From contig NZ_CP109792.1 in assembly GCF_025857195.1 (NCBI RefSeq), positions 1 through 64,000 of the forward strand: a DNA stretch of 64,000 nt. Direction: 5' to 3'. Source of the stretch: Leisingera thetidis (GTDB lineage: Bacteria; Pseudomonadota; Alphaproteobacteria; Rhodobacterales; Rhodobacteraceae). Each line of letters starts with the position of its first letter. Position 1 is the first letter of the stretch. The position numbers and the translations under genes are program-made. Below the pieces are notes generated by a model. It did not search any database. It worked only from the letters and a program-made list of their open reading frames with translations, and was not told the origin of the DNA. Shown in pieces: positions 1 to 7,436 of this stretch.

Positions 1-1200
1 ATGGATGATCGAAATACGGGCTACGCGCAAGGCATAGGCTCTTCCGACATCGGAGCATTCGCAGACAGTCTTGCTGAGTCGCTTGACCGGCAGATGAAAG
101 TTGCGTTCGAGCCAGAAGAACGCAAGTCCTTGCGCCGCTTCAGCTCGACCGAGGTCGCCGAGTTGCTGCGCGTTAGTACGTCGAACCTGCGCAACCGCCA
201 CAAAGATGGCAGCTTCCCAGAAGTTCACACTGACGGTCGCGGTCATAGGTTCTACACGGCCGAAGAAGTTGACGACCTCCGCAACATTTTGGCGCGGACA
301 GGCAAAAATGCTGACGCGTACAGACCTGGCCGCCGAGACGGTGACCGTCTTCAGGTCATTTCGGTCGTGAATTTCAAAGGCGGCAGCTCGAAGACAACAG
401 CGACGATCCATTTGGCACACAGGTATGCCCTGCGTGGCTACCGCGTGCTTGTGCTGGACCTCGACCCGCAAGCCAGTTTGACGACATTTTTCGGCTTCCG
501 GCCTGAGCTCGAATTTGCCGAAGGCGGCACAATCTACGACGCATTGAGATACGATGATCAGGTTCCACTCTCGGATGTCATCCAGAAAACATACTTCCAC
601 AAGCTCGACATGGTCCCGGCCGGCTTGATGTTGTCCGAGTACGAAACCGAGACAGCGAATGCCCTTGCGCGCAGGGTTCAGCCGATTTTCGCAGAGCGTC
701 TTGCTCTGGCGCTAGAGGAAGTCGACTCAGACTATGACATCGTGCTGATCGATTGCCCTCCGCAGTTGGGCTTCCTGACATTGACAGCATTGGCAGCGTC
801 CACGGGCTTACTCGTGACGGTCGTCCCCGGCATGCTCGACATCGCTTCGATGAGCCAGTTCCTCAAACTCGCTTCGGAAACGGTCAAAGCCGTCGAAGAT
901 GCGATTGGACGACATGTCACTTGGGACTTCGTAAAGTTCCTGATCACACGCTACGAGCCGTCGGACGGACCACAAACGCAAATGGCCGGGTACCTGCGCT
1001 CAATCCTTGCGGGCCAAGTCATGACTGAACCGATGCTGAAGTCGACAGCCATTTCTGACGCCGGCATGACTCAGCAAACCATCTATGAGGTAGACCCGAG
1101 CCAGCTCATTCGGAAGACCATTGATCGAGCTTTGACCAGCGTGAACAGCGTTGCCGATGAGCTGGAGCAGACAATCCAAATGGCATGGGGGCGTCGCTGA
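1..1200 (+). CDS. repA: RepA, ParA-family partition ATPase of a RepABC replicon
   Basis: This is the Walker-type ATPase that segregates the plasmid together with RepB and represses the repABC operon. The N-terminal ~100 residues hold a MerR-like DNA-binding helix-turn-helix (EVAELLRVSTSNLRNRH), the usual RepA arrangement. A deviant Walker A motif, NFKGGSSKTT, lies near residue 125, and the second ATPase motif (DIVLIDCPPQ) near residue 247. The length of 399 aa is normal for RepABC RepA. The ATG is the first base of the window, so its promoter is not visible. It overlaps repB at 1200, so the two are translationally coupled. Assignment is firm from motifs and from the order repA-repB-repC. Confidence 0.97.
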   Translation: MDDRNTGYAQGIGSSDIGAFADSLAESLDRQMKVAFEPEERKSLRRFSSTEVAELLRVSTSNLRNRHKDGSFPEVHTDGRGHRFYTAEEVDDLRNILARTGKNADAYRPGRRDGDRLQVISVVNFKGGSSKTTATIHLAHRYALRGYRVLVLDLDPQASLTTFFGFRPELEFAEGGTIYDALRYDDQVPLSDVIQKTYFHKLDMVPAGLMLSEYETETANALARRVQPIFAERLALALEEVDSDYDIVLIDCPPQLGFLTLTALAASTGLLVTVVPGMLDIASMSQFLKLASETVKAVEDAIGRHVTWDFVKFLITRYEPSDGPQTQMAGYLRSILAGQVMTEPMLKSTAISDAGMTQQTIYEVDPSQLIRKTIDRALTSVNSVADELEQTIQMAWGRR

Positions 1201-2168
1201 TGGCTCGAAATATCTTCAACCAACCACCGAAAGACGAGAAAGAGTCTGCAGCCCCCTCCCCTGCCCCGGTCAAATCCTCGAAGCTACCTGGCTCGGTTGG
1301 CGGATTGCGGGATTCTCTCCGGGAAATCACTGCCAACTCAATCCGAGATATCGAGCCCGACCGGATCGATATGGATGGTCTCCGGGATCGCCTGATCCTA
1401 GAAGATAGTAGCATTGAAGATCTCGCCGAAAGCATTCGCAAGCATGGTCAGCAAGTGCCGATCATGGTTCGCCCCTCTGACCAACCGGATCGATACCGCA
1501 TCATCTACGGGCGTCGCAGACTTGCAGCCATTCGAAGAGTTGGTGGAACCGTCAAAGCGATCGTTCGAACGCTCGATGATGATGCTTCTCTGATCGCGCA
1601 AGGTCAGGAGAACAACCTGCGGCTGGATCCGTCCTTCATTGAAAAATCTATTTTTATCAAAGAGATGCAACAGGCCGGTTACCAGCCTGGCGTCATTCAG
1701 GACGCCCTAGGCCTCTCCCGGCAAGGTGTGTCGAACCATCGTGTAGTCATCGAGCAGCTGCCTGACGAACTTGTCCGGCTTATCGGCCCGGCTCATGGCG
1801 TAGGTCGACGGCAATGGGGTGATCTTGCTGCACTTTCAGGGAAGGTTCCGCTTGTTGACATTGCGCGTGAGACACTTGCCTCTCTGCCTGACACCACTCC
1901 AAGCTCGGACAAGTTTCAAGCCGTCTATGTCGCTTGCTCCAGAAAGTCGCGTGGCGCAGCCGACCAAAGCGCCCGTGGCCAAACGACCGTGGTAAAGGAC
2001 GATAGTGGTAGCCCTGTCGGCACACTTTCAGTCGATGGCAAGTCGATCGCTATCAAGATCACCCGCAAGGACAACCCGGAATTCGGCCAATGGCTCGAAG
2101 AGCGCGCGGAAACCACGCTGCGACAGCTTTTTGAACAATGGCAGAATGAGAGAGGCTCGGGGAGCTGA
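1200..2168 (+). CDS. repB: RepB, ParB-family centromere-binding protein
   Basis: This is the partition adaptor that binds parS sites and stimulates RepA. The ATG at 1200 overlaps the repA stop (ATGA) and gives the family-typical N-terminus MARN; an in-frame ATG 15 bases earlier is less likely. The ParB N-terminal domain is visible as the HGQQVPIMVRP segment and YGRRRLAAI near residues 85-110, then the QGQENNLR segment near residue 136, and a helix-turn-helix with ALGLSRQGVSNH near residue 170. The 322-aa length fits RepABC RepB. Candidate binding sites are the two 16-bp palindromes in and just after repC. Confidence 0.96.
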   Translation: MARNIFNQPPKDEKESAAPSPAPVKSSKLPGSVGGLRDSLREITANSIRDIEPDRIDMDGLRDRLILEDSSIEDLAESIRKHGQQVPIMVRPSDQPDRYRIIYGRRRLAAIRRVGGTVKAIVRTLDDDASLIAQGQENNLRLDPSFIEKSIFIKEMQQAGYQPGVIQDALGLSRQGVSNHRVVIEQLPDELVRLIGPAHGVGRRQWGDLAALSGKVPLVDIARETLASLPDTTPSSDKFQAVYVACSRKSRGAADQSARGQTTVVKDDSGSPVGTLSVDGKSIAIKITRKDNPEFGQWLEERAETTLRQLFEQWQNERGSGS

Positions 2169-2215
2169 TCCCCGGTCATAACCAAAAACACGAGCAGAGG
2201 AGAAAGGCGAAGACC

Positions 2216-2271
2216 AAAAAGAAAAGAGCCCCCCAAGGTTTCCCCCGGAGAGCCCTCTTCATCTGATTAGC
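2216..2271 (-). ncRNA. Candidate counter-transcribed RNA between repB and repC
   Basis: RepABC plasmids encode a small antisense RNA in the repB-repC gap that limits RepC synthesis and sets incompatibility. Here the minus strand shows a -35-like TTGACC (2301-2306), a 17-base spacer and a weak -10-like TACATC (2278-2283). About 55 bases further lies a pyrimidine run (CTCTTTTCTTTTT, 2216-2228) that could end the RNA. The G-rich segment before the run does not form a convincing terminator stem, so the call rests on position and promoter-like boxes. The exact ends are guesses. Confidence 0.4.
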
Positions 2272-2408
2272 ACCTGTGATGTAGCAATCTCCGACATACC
2301 GGTCAAGAGTCACCGATTCGGTGGACGTCTTTTTGTTGCCTTTTCTCGCCAAAAACAGCGGGAAAAGCCGGGGAAGTTGTGGGCCGCAACGGTCGTCGTT
2401 CAACAAAC

Positions 2409-3464
2409 ATGGCATTCACAAAGCTTTCCGTTCAGACCTTTGGCGTCGGCAAGGGCACCCCCGCCACGTCAACACCTGAAACCGACATCTGGGCAGTCTT
2501 CCGCGCGCTCAGAGATACTCGCAGCCTGTTCGGTCTCCGTCCAGGACATGTTCAAACGCTCCAAGCGATGCTGAGCTTTCTCAAGCCTGGGCATGGAGAC
2601 ACAGTCTTCGCTTCCAACGACGAGATCTGCCGTCGAGTTGGCGGGATCGATGAACGAACCCTCCGTAGGCACATCGATCGCTTTGTTGAACTCGGTTTCA
2701 TGAAGCGCCACGACAGCCCAAATCGCAAAAGATACCGAGTGAAGTCCTCCGAAGGTCAGTCCATTAGCTATGGCTTGTCGCTGGCTCCGTTGCTCGAGCG
2801 TGCCGGCGAACTACTTGCGACAGCCCAAGCGATGGAAAACGCTCGTCGGGATCGCGTGTTTTTGCGAAAGCAAATCCTAACCAAACTTGCTCAGATCGAC
2901 GAAGCTGACCCCGAGAACGAACTCACTCATCAGGTACGCCGAGTTCTTCGGAGGAAGCTCTCCATCGCGGAGTATCATACTTTGCTCGGCGAACTGGAAG
3001 CTCAATGCAAACAGATGTCCACCGCGGTGGACGCACCAGAAACAATGAAACTGCCCGCCAATGACGGGCAAACTGTCCGCCACCATTCTAAGTCTAAAAA
3101 AGAACAAAAAGATTTAGAAAGCGGGACCGACAGCGAAACACTTCCCCTGCAAACGCTCACAACCGTTTGTGACCAGGCTACATCGTTTGCGACGAACTCA
3201 CTTAGGAACTGGCACGATGTCGAAAGCCACGCGAGAACGCTCGCTCCAATGATGGGAATCCACGAAAGCACCTTCGAAAAGGCTGCTAGGAAGATAGGCT
3301 CTCAAAAAGCATCATGCGCCATCTTCATAATTCTCCAGATGAGCAATCGCATCCGAGACTTTGGAGCGTATTTCCACAGCATCACGCTCGGTCGCAGAGA
3401 AACTGACTTCAACCCATCACTGTTGTTGGAGAGGCTTTCTCGTTCTGGGGCAGCTACTACGTGA
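2409..3464 (+). CDS. repC: RepC, replication initiator of the RepABC replicon
   Basis: RepC is the initiator protein; in this family the origin usually lies inside the repC coding sequence. A winged helix-turn-helix with ERTLRRHIDRFVELGF and DSPNRKRYR around residues 80-115 is diagnostic. The C-terminal half is less conserved and carries a charged linker near residues 225-250. I chose the ATG at 2409 (MAFTKLSVQTFG), which matches family N-termini, over an in-frame GTG at 2379 that has a GGGGAAG just upstream; either could be used. One copy of a perfect 16-bp palindrome is embedded in the gene at 3017-3032, and a second overlaps its stop codon. Confidence 0.95.
   Translation: MAFTKLSVQTFGVGKGTPATSTPETDIWAVFRALRDTRSLFGLRPGHVQTLQAMLSFLKPGHGDTVFASNDEICRRVGGIDERTLRRHIDRFVELGFMKRHDSPNRKRYRVKSSEGQSISYGLSLAPLLERAGELLATAQAMENARRDRVFLRKQILTKLAQIDEADPENELTHQVRRVLRRKLSIAEYHTLLGELEAQCKQMSTAVDAPETMKLPANDGQTVRHHSKSKKEQKDLESGTDSETLPLQTLTTVCDQATSFATNSLRNWHDVESHARTLAPMMGIHESTFEKAARKIGSQKASCAIFIILQMSNRIRDFGAYFHSITLGRRETDFNPSLLLERLSRSGAATT
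3017..3032. promoter_or_regulatory. Candidate parS centromere site 1 (inside repC)
   Basis: The perfect 16-bp palindrome GTCCACCGCGGTGGAC lies within the repC reading frame. RepABC parS sites are 16-bp palindromes near or within the repABC operon, and an identical copy recurs 449 bp downstream. RepB binding is an inference from position and symmetry. Confidence 0.65.
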
Positions 3465-3483
3465 TGTCCACCGCGGTGGACAT
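3464..3483. promoter_or_regulatory. Candidate parS centromere site 2 (repC stop codon)
   Basis: ATGTCCACCGCGGTGGACAT is a perfect 20-bp palindrome containing the same 16-bp core (3466-3481) as the site within repC. It starts at the last base of the repC stop codon. The two identical cores are the only copies I found in the window. Confidence 0.65.
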
Positions 3484-3513
3484 GTTGAGAGGTAGAGATG
3501 GGCTGTGAAAGGG

Positions 3514-3562
3514 GTGACGGGAAGTGAGATCGGAAGAGTGGCTTCCAGCGCCCGTCGTGGAG
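3514..3562 (+). promoter_or_regulatory. Structured 5' leader, copy A (before ParB-like gene)
   Basis: The outer stem is GACGGG (3516-3521) with CCCGTC (3551-3556). The inner stem is GGAAG (3532-3536) with CTTCC (3542-3546), closing the loop AGTGG. The left internal loop has 10 bases and the right one 4 (AGCG). A GGAG ribosome binding site (3559-3562) follows directly, 8 bases before the ATG at 3571. The same architecture, with compensatory changes, occurs at 20179-20226 and 21366-21407. Confidence 0.7.
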
Positions 3563-3570
3563 AAGATCTG

Positions 3571-4338
3571 ATGGCGAAATCTGCCCAGAAAGTCACCCTG
3601 TCCCCCTCCCGGGACATTCCCTTCGACAAGCTCGTCCTGAGCCAGGCCAACGTCCGGCGCATCAAGGCCGGCATCTCGGTTAAAGAACTGGCCGAAGACA
3701 TCGCCCGCCGCGGGTTGCTGCAGAGCCTGAGCGTCCGGCCCGTTCTGGCGGATGATGGGTCCGAGACCGGTAAGTTCGAAATCCCCGCTGGCGGTCGGCG
3801 CTTCCAGGCCCTGTCTATCCTCGTGAAGCAGAAACGCTTGGCCAAGACGACGCCCATTCCCTGCATCGTACGGGATGCCAGGTCCACGATCCTCGCCGAA
3901 GATGACTCGCTCGCTGAGAACATGCAGCGCGCTTCCCTGCATCCGCTCGATCAGTTCTGGGCCTTCGTGGCACTGCGGGAGAAGGGTCAGGGCGACGAAG
4001 AGATTGCAGCCGCCTTCTTCGTCACGCCGCAGGTGGTCAAACAGCGCCTGAAACTCGCCGCCGTGGCCCCTGCCCTGCTCGAGCTCTATGCCGAGGACGA
4101 GATGACGCTGGAGCAGTTGATGGCCTTCACGGTCAATCCGGACCACGAGCGTCAGATTCAGGTCTGGGAGGCGATCAAGTCGTCGTGGAACAAGGAGCCC
4201 TATCAGATCCGGCGCATGCTGACGGAAACCTCGGTGCGCGCCTCTGACCGTCGGGCCGTCTTTGTCGGGGTCGAGGCGTACGAGACGGCTGGTGGCACCA
4301 TGTTGCATGACCTTTTCCAGGGCGATGACGGCGGCTGA
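3571..4338 (+). pseudogene. ParB/Srx-like plasmid protein, N-terminal fragment
   Basis: This is the first part of a ~700-aa ParB-like protein family that is common on alphaproteobacterial plasmids and distinct from RepB. The start at 3571 (MAKSAQK) follows a GGAG site. ParB N-terminal motifs are present: SQANVRRI near residue 22, ARRGLLQSL near 50, EIPAGGRRFQAL near 73 and LAENMQRASLHPLDQF near 115. The frame stops at a TGA (4336-4338) just after the family segment FQGDDGG. The continuation of the family (RLSGDPAPMT) resumes one frame over at 4332, so roughly 48 codons appear deleted with a frameshift. The fragment keeps the whole ParB/Srx core and could still make a stable protein. Confidence 0.8.
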
Positions 4339-4355
4339 GCGGAGACCCGGCGCCG

Positions 4356-5597
4356 ATGACGGGTGACGAAGGCGCGGCCCATGCCAAGCTGCTTGCCGAA
4401 TACCGAGCGCTCGAAGAGGAATACGAGGGCCAGGATGAATTCCCCGAAGAGATCGACGCGCGTCTTGGCGAGTTGGAAGTCGCGATGGAGAAGCTCGAGG
4501 CCAGGCCGCTGATCTTCGACGCGGAGGAGATCGCGAGGGCAGGGGCCTTCGTGACGCTTGATCGCTATGGCGAGCTTGCAGTTTATCGGGGCTTTGTCCG
4601 GCCCGAGGATGAACCTCGGCAAGATGCCGACGTCCACAGCGGTGAACAGGCGGCAGACGGGCAGGGCGTTGAGCTTTCAACGGGGAGCAAAGTGGATGGT
4701 ATCGGCCATGGCACGGTGATCACCTCTGCCGGTCAAGTGCTTGGCGCGAACATGCCCGACGACGAGGACGATGGTGCGTTGAAGCCCTTGCCCGAGCGGC
4801 TGATCATGGAGTTGACGGCGCACCGGACATTGGCACTGCGCGAAGCTGTCGGTCGCTCACCTGACGTCGCGTTGACGCTGCTGCTCCTGAAGCTCGTCAA
4901 TGACACCTTCCGGACGTCCAGTTCGGCCGGCAGCTGCCTCGAGGCTTCGGTGCGTCATGTCTACATGTCCGCGCTGGCGAGCGATCTGAAGGACAGCGTG
5001 GTGGCCAAGCTGGTGGACGACCGCCACGCGGAGTGGGAGGCCGACTTGCCGCTCGGCAACGATGCCGCGCTCTGGGACTACCTGACTTCCCTTGATCAAG
5101 GGAGCCGGCTGTCGCTACTCGCGCATTGCCTCAGCTTCGGGATCAACGCGCTCCATGAGAAGGTGAACCCTTATGGTGCCGGTATCTCCGCCGGCGGTTT
5201 GACCAAGCGGATGACACAGTCCGACTTGGTCGCACAGGCGGTCGAACTCGACATGGTCGAGGCAGGCTGGGAGCCGACGGTCGATACTTATCTGAACCGT
5301 GTGCCCAAGGCCCGGATCCTCGAGGCCGTGCGAGAGGCGAAAGGGGAGGGGACGGCGCAACTCCTCGAACATTTGAAGAAGGGCGAGATGGCGACCGAAG
5401 CCGAGCGTCTGCTGAAAGGCAGCGGCTGGTTGCCGGAGGTTCTTCGCCGTCACGACCTGGCGGCGCTCGATGCCGAAGACGGGCAGGGGGTGTCTGAGCC
5501 CGTTCCCGGCTCCGAGCAGGCCGAAGATGTCGACCTTCCCGCCTTCCTCACCGCTGACCTGCCGAGCAATGAAGCATCGATGATGGCCGCGGAGTGA
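4356..5597 (+). pseudogene. ParB/Srx-like plasmid protein, C-terminal fragment
   Basis: This open frame continues the family homology lost from the preceding fragment. Reading upstream of its first ATG in the same frame gives RLSGDPAP (4332-4355), which belongs to the middle of the intact protein, so the ATG at 4356 is not an original start. The region shows LAEYRALEEEYEG, then DARLGELEVAMEKLEARPL, then the segment around GFVRPEDEP, with an acidic linker and an all-alpha C-terminal half. Its biochemical role is unknown even in intact relatives. There is no clear ribosome binding site of its own. A hairpin at 5610-5631 follows. Confidence 0.75.
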
Positions 5598-5609
5598 TCT
5601 GGACCATCA

Positions 5610-5631
5610 GAGGGCGGGGAAACTCGCCCTC
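5610..5631 (+). terminator. Hairpin after the ParB-like gene
   Basis: GAGGGCG (5610-5616) pairs with CGCCCTC (5625-5631) across an 8-base loop, starting 13 bases after the stop codon. There is no strong T-run, so termination may be weak or factor-dependent. Confidence 0.5.
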
Positions 5632-5662
5632 AATCACATAAAATATAATAATATCAATAAGA

Positions 5663-5684
5663 TGAATGCAATTTTGTGCATTCA
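5663..5684 (+). promoter_or_regulatory. Inverted repeat before the 5697 gene
   Basis: TGAATGCA (5663-5670) and TGCATTCA (5677-5684) form a perfect 8-bp inverted repeat around a 6-base spacer. It lies between an AT-rich, promoter-like stretch (TATAATAATAT, 5644-5654) and the start at 5697. It could be a repressor operator or an RNA hairpin close to the ribosome binding site. Confidence 0.45.
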
Positions 5685-5696
5685 GGATGAGGAATC

Positions 5697-6170
5697 ATGT
5701 CTGCAACCACCATTCTCGACACCGCGCCCCTGGGGGCGCTCATTCGCTACACCGACAACAGTCCGAAACCGCCTGCGCGGTTCACGAAGAAGCTCGCGGC
5801 CTGGGAACGCTCGAACGGCGTCGGCCGTCTCGTCAAGAAGGAGCCGCAGCGACCCTATCCGACCTGGATCGCACCGGCTTCGTTCACGCTGCACGAGGGG
5901 AACTTCTCCTCGGACGGGGTCATCCTCGTCACCATCATGCGAACGCATTCGGCTGACAGTGCGTTGACCTTCGAGATGGCAGAAGTGCCGAAGCCCGGAC
6001 AGGTGCGCGTCCTGCTGGATTTCGGCGGTTGCTCGGAGTTGCTCCACCTGGCCGAGTCTGTCACGGCTGCCGAACTCTGGATCGCCAGAGAAGGCTATCG
6101 CAACGCGCGGCTGGAGATTGTCGGCGAAGAAGGCGCTGCTAGGGCAGGGGGCGCGGAGCTTGCCGCCTGA
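5697..6170 (+). CDS. Conserved plasmid protein of unknown function, 157 aa
   Basis: I recognise no functional domain. The protein begins MSATTILDTAPLGALI, has a basic N-terminal half (residues 25-50), then a beta-rich centre (ILVTIMRTH, VRVLLDFGGCSELL) and ends in an alanine- and glycine-rich tail. An AGGATGAGGAATC segment just before the ATG serves as ribosome binding site. It follows the ParB-like gene on the same strand and is closed by a hairpin at 6187, so it is probably its own transcription unit, with the AT-rich stretch and inverted repeat upstream as control region. Genes of this kind sit next to ParB-like and ssb genes on related plasmids, by recollection. Confidence 0.7.
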   Translation: MSATTILDTAPLGALIRYTDNSPKPPARFTKKLAAWERSNGVGRLVKKEPQRPYPTWIAPASFTLHEGNFSSDGVILVTIMRTHSADSALTFEMAEVPKPGQVRVLLDFGGCSELLHLAESVTAAELWIAREGYRNARLEIVGEEGAARAGGAELAA

Positions 6171-6186
6171 GCCTACGTAGAACCCA

Positions 6187-6212
6187 AGGGGCCCGTCAAA
6201 GCGCGGGCCTCT
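6187..6212 (+). terminator. Hairpin after the 5697 gene
   Basis: AGGGGCCCG (6187-6195) pairs with CGGGCCTCT (6204-6212), nine pairs including one G-U, across an 8-base loop, 17 bases after the stop codon. No T-run follows. Confidence 0.5.
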
Positions 6213-6557
6213 CACCCATCACGACCCTGTCCCGCGAAATCGCAGGGCACCATAGGGTCCAATCCAACACGGAACTTGGTCTGGTACCAAATGTCTGCCG
6301 GGAGGCTGGCGGCGATAGCATCAGCGGGACACCCGGCTCCAGTCAGCGGTCGCACCATCCCCCGCTCGCCATTCCCTTCCTTGCCCCGAATCCCGTCTTC
6401 GAGATCAACCCGCAAGGGGCCGGACTACGGGCATGCCCGTGCCGCCGGGTGGATTCGGACGAGCCGAACGCACCCGGTGATGTCAGCCAGTCTTCGGGCC
6501 TGCGGGGTTCTGTCGCGCGGGGGATGGTCCTCCGCCTCCAAGACAGGAGCCAAACAA
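6213..6557. other. Intergenic region without a supported gene
   Basis: This 345-base stretch carries open frames on both strands, but none has a good ribosome binding site or recognisable composition. An in-frame upward extension of the 6558 gene to 6276 is possible but has no support. I see no repeat or RNA gene here. Confidence 0.5.
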
Positions 6558-6722
6558 ATGTCCCGCAAAGATGCTCACGCCTTCGCCGCTTCCCTCGCCG
6601 CCACCCTCATGGTCTCGATCGTCGTCTTCCAGGCAGGTGATGGAACCTATGGCGCCGTCCCCGCCGATGAAATCGACGGAGACGAGGTCGTGATCGTCTC
6701 GGAATACGATCCCTTCGGGTGA
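6558..6722 (+). CDS. Small protein of 54 aa with a hydrophobic N-terminal segment
   Basis: The ATG at 6558 follows CAGGAGCC, a good ribosome binding site, which is why I reject longer in-frame starts. The peptide has a short basic start (MSRKDAHAF), a hydrophobic stretch AASLAATLMVSIVVFQA (residues 10-26) that could be a membrane anchor or uncleaved signal, and an acidic tail (DEIDGDEVVIVSEYD). The stop codon lies within a strong UUCG-loop hairpin. Function unknown. It marks the left edge of the inserted minus-strand operon, since the next plus-strand backbone gene is ssb at 18213. Confidence 0.55.
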   Translation: MSRKDAHAFAASLAATLMVSIVVFQAGDGTYGAVPADEIDGDEVVIVSEYDPFG

Positions 6723-6736
6723 GGCTTCGGCCTCAC
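6719..6736 (+). terminator. UUCG tetraloop hairpin
   Basis: GTGAGGC (6719-6725), loop TTCG, GCCTCAC (6730-6736) form a very stable stem overlapping the stop codon of the 54-aa gene. It sits between convergent genes and probably ends plus-strand transcription before the minus-strand operon. Confidence 0.7.
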
Positions 6737-6827
6737 TTCCTTCGATCGCGGGCGCGGCGCAGGTGCGACCCCCGGGCATATCGACGGCGGAGTGACCGCC
6801 TATGCCCGATATACACCTGTCTCCGTC

Positions 6828-7436
6828 TCAACTCGGCTTGAAGGGAAGCTCCGCAGAATGGATCATTGGAAATCCATTCATTCGCAATTGGTCGTCCAAC
6901 CCCACACGCACTTCGACAGCCGGGCGATCAAAAGATGACGTCTCAATCGAGCGCTCGTATCTTGAAGTCATGTAGTGGAACCTCTGGTTCGAGGAACCTA
7001 CCCAATTTCGCCTCTGATCCGGCAGTGCAGAAACGAAGGGGCCGTCGACCACGATATCAGAGTGGTCAAGCAACGCATCAACTCCCGGCAGATTTCGCCG
7101 ACGAAGTTGTTCCAGCCTGAAGCCGGTGAATACCATTACGGATATTCCAAGTCTCTGGCAGGAGGAGGCGACTTCCGCCAGCCCTTGCGCTTGATAGGAC
7201 GGCTCACCTCCAAGGAAAGTGACCCCTTCAATGCCGTAGTGGTCGCGGGCCTGCTCTATCTCGTCCACGATTCGCGATGAAAGAATGGTCTGCCTGCGCA
7301 CGAACGGCAACAAATCCGGATTGCAGCATCCGGGACAATCGATGTCGCAGCCCTGAACCCAAAGCGCATAGCGTAGGCCAGGCCCTTCGACGGACGTGCA
7401 GGGTATACGGGAAGCAATGTTCAAATAGCGGGTCAT
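6828..7436 (-). CDS. Radical SAM protein, NrdG/activase-like
   Basis: A small (202 aa) radical SAM enzyme. The 4Fe-4S site is C30-x3-C34-x2-C37 in WVQGCDIDCPGCCN, followed by the SAM-contact motif FLGGEPSYQ near residue 73. N-terminal features (EGPGLRYALWVQGC) resemble the activating enzymes of anaerobic ribonucleotide reductase and related activases. No glycyl-radical partner is encoded nearby, so the substrate is unknown; a partner in the same operon or a nucleotide is possible. It is the last gene of the five-gene operon, its ATG overlapping the stop of the Clp-like ATPase gene (ATGA, 7433-7436). Family call is strong, role is inference. Confidence 0.88.
   Translation of the reverse strand: MTRYLNIASRIPCTSVEGPGLRYALWVQGCDIDCPGCCNPDLLPFVRRQTILSSRIVDEIEQARDHYGIEGVTFLGGEPSYQAQGLAEVASSCQRLGISVMVFTGFRLEQLRRRNLPGVDALLDHSDIVVDGPFVSALPDQRRNWVGSSNQRFHYMTSRYERSIETSSFDRPAVEVRVGLDDQLRMNGFPMIHSAELPFKPS

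Noticed and set aside
3457..4680. 407-codon open frame on the minus strand
   Set aside because: It lies antisense to the ParB-like gene, which has clear family motifs on the plus strand.
6276..6557. Upstream extension of the 54-aa gene to a 148-aa protein
   Set aside because: The added 94 residues look random and the internal ATG at 6558 has the ribosome binding site.
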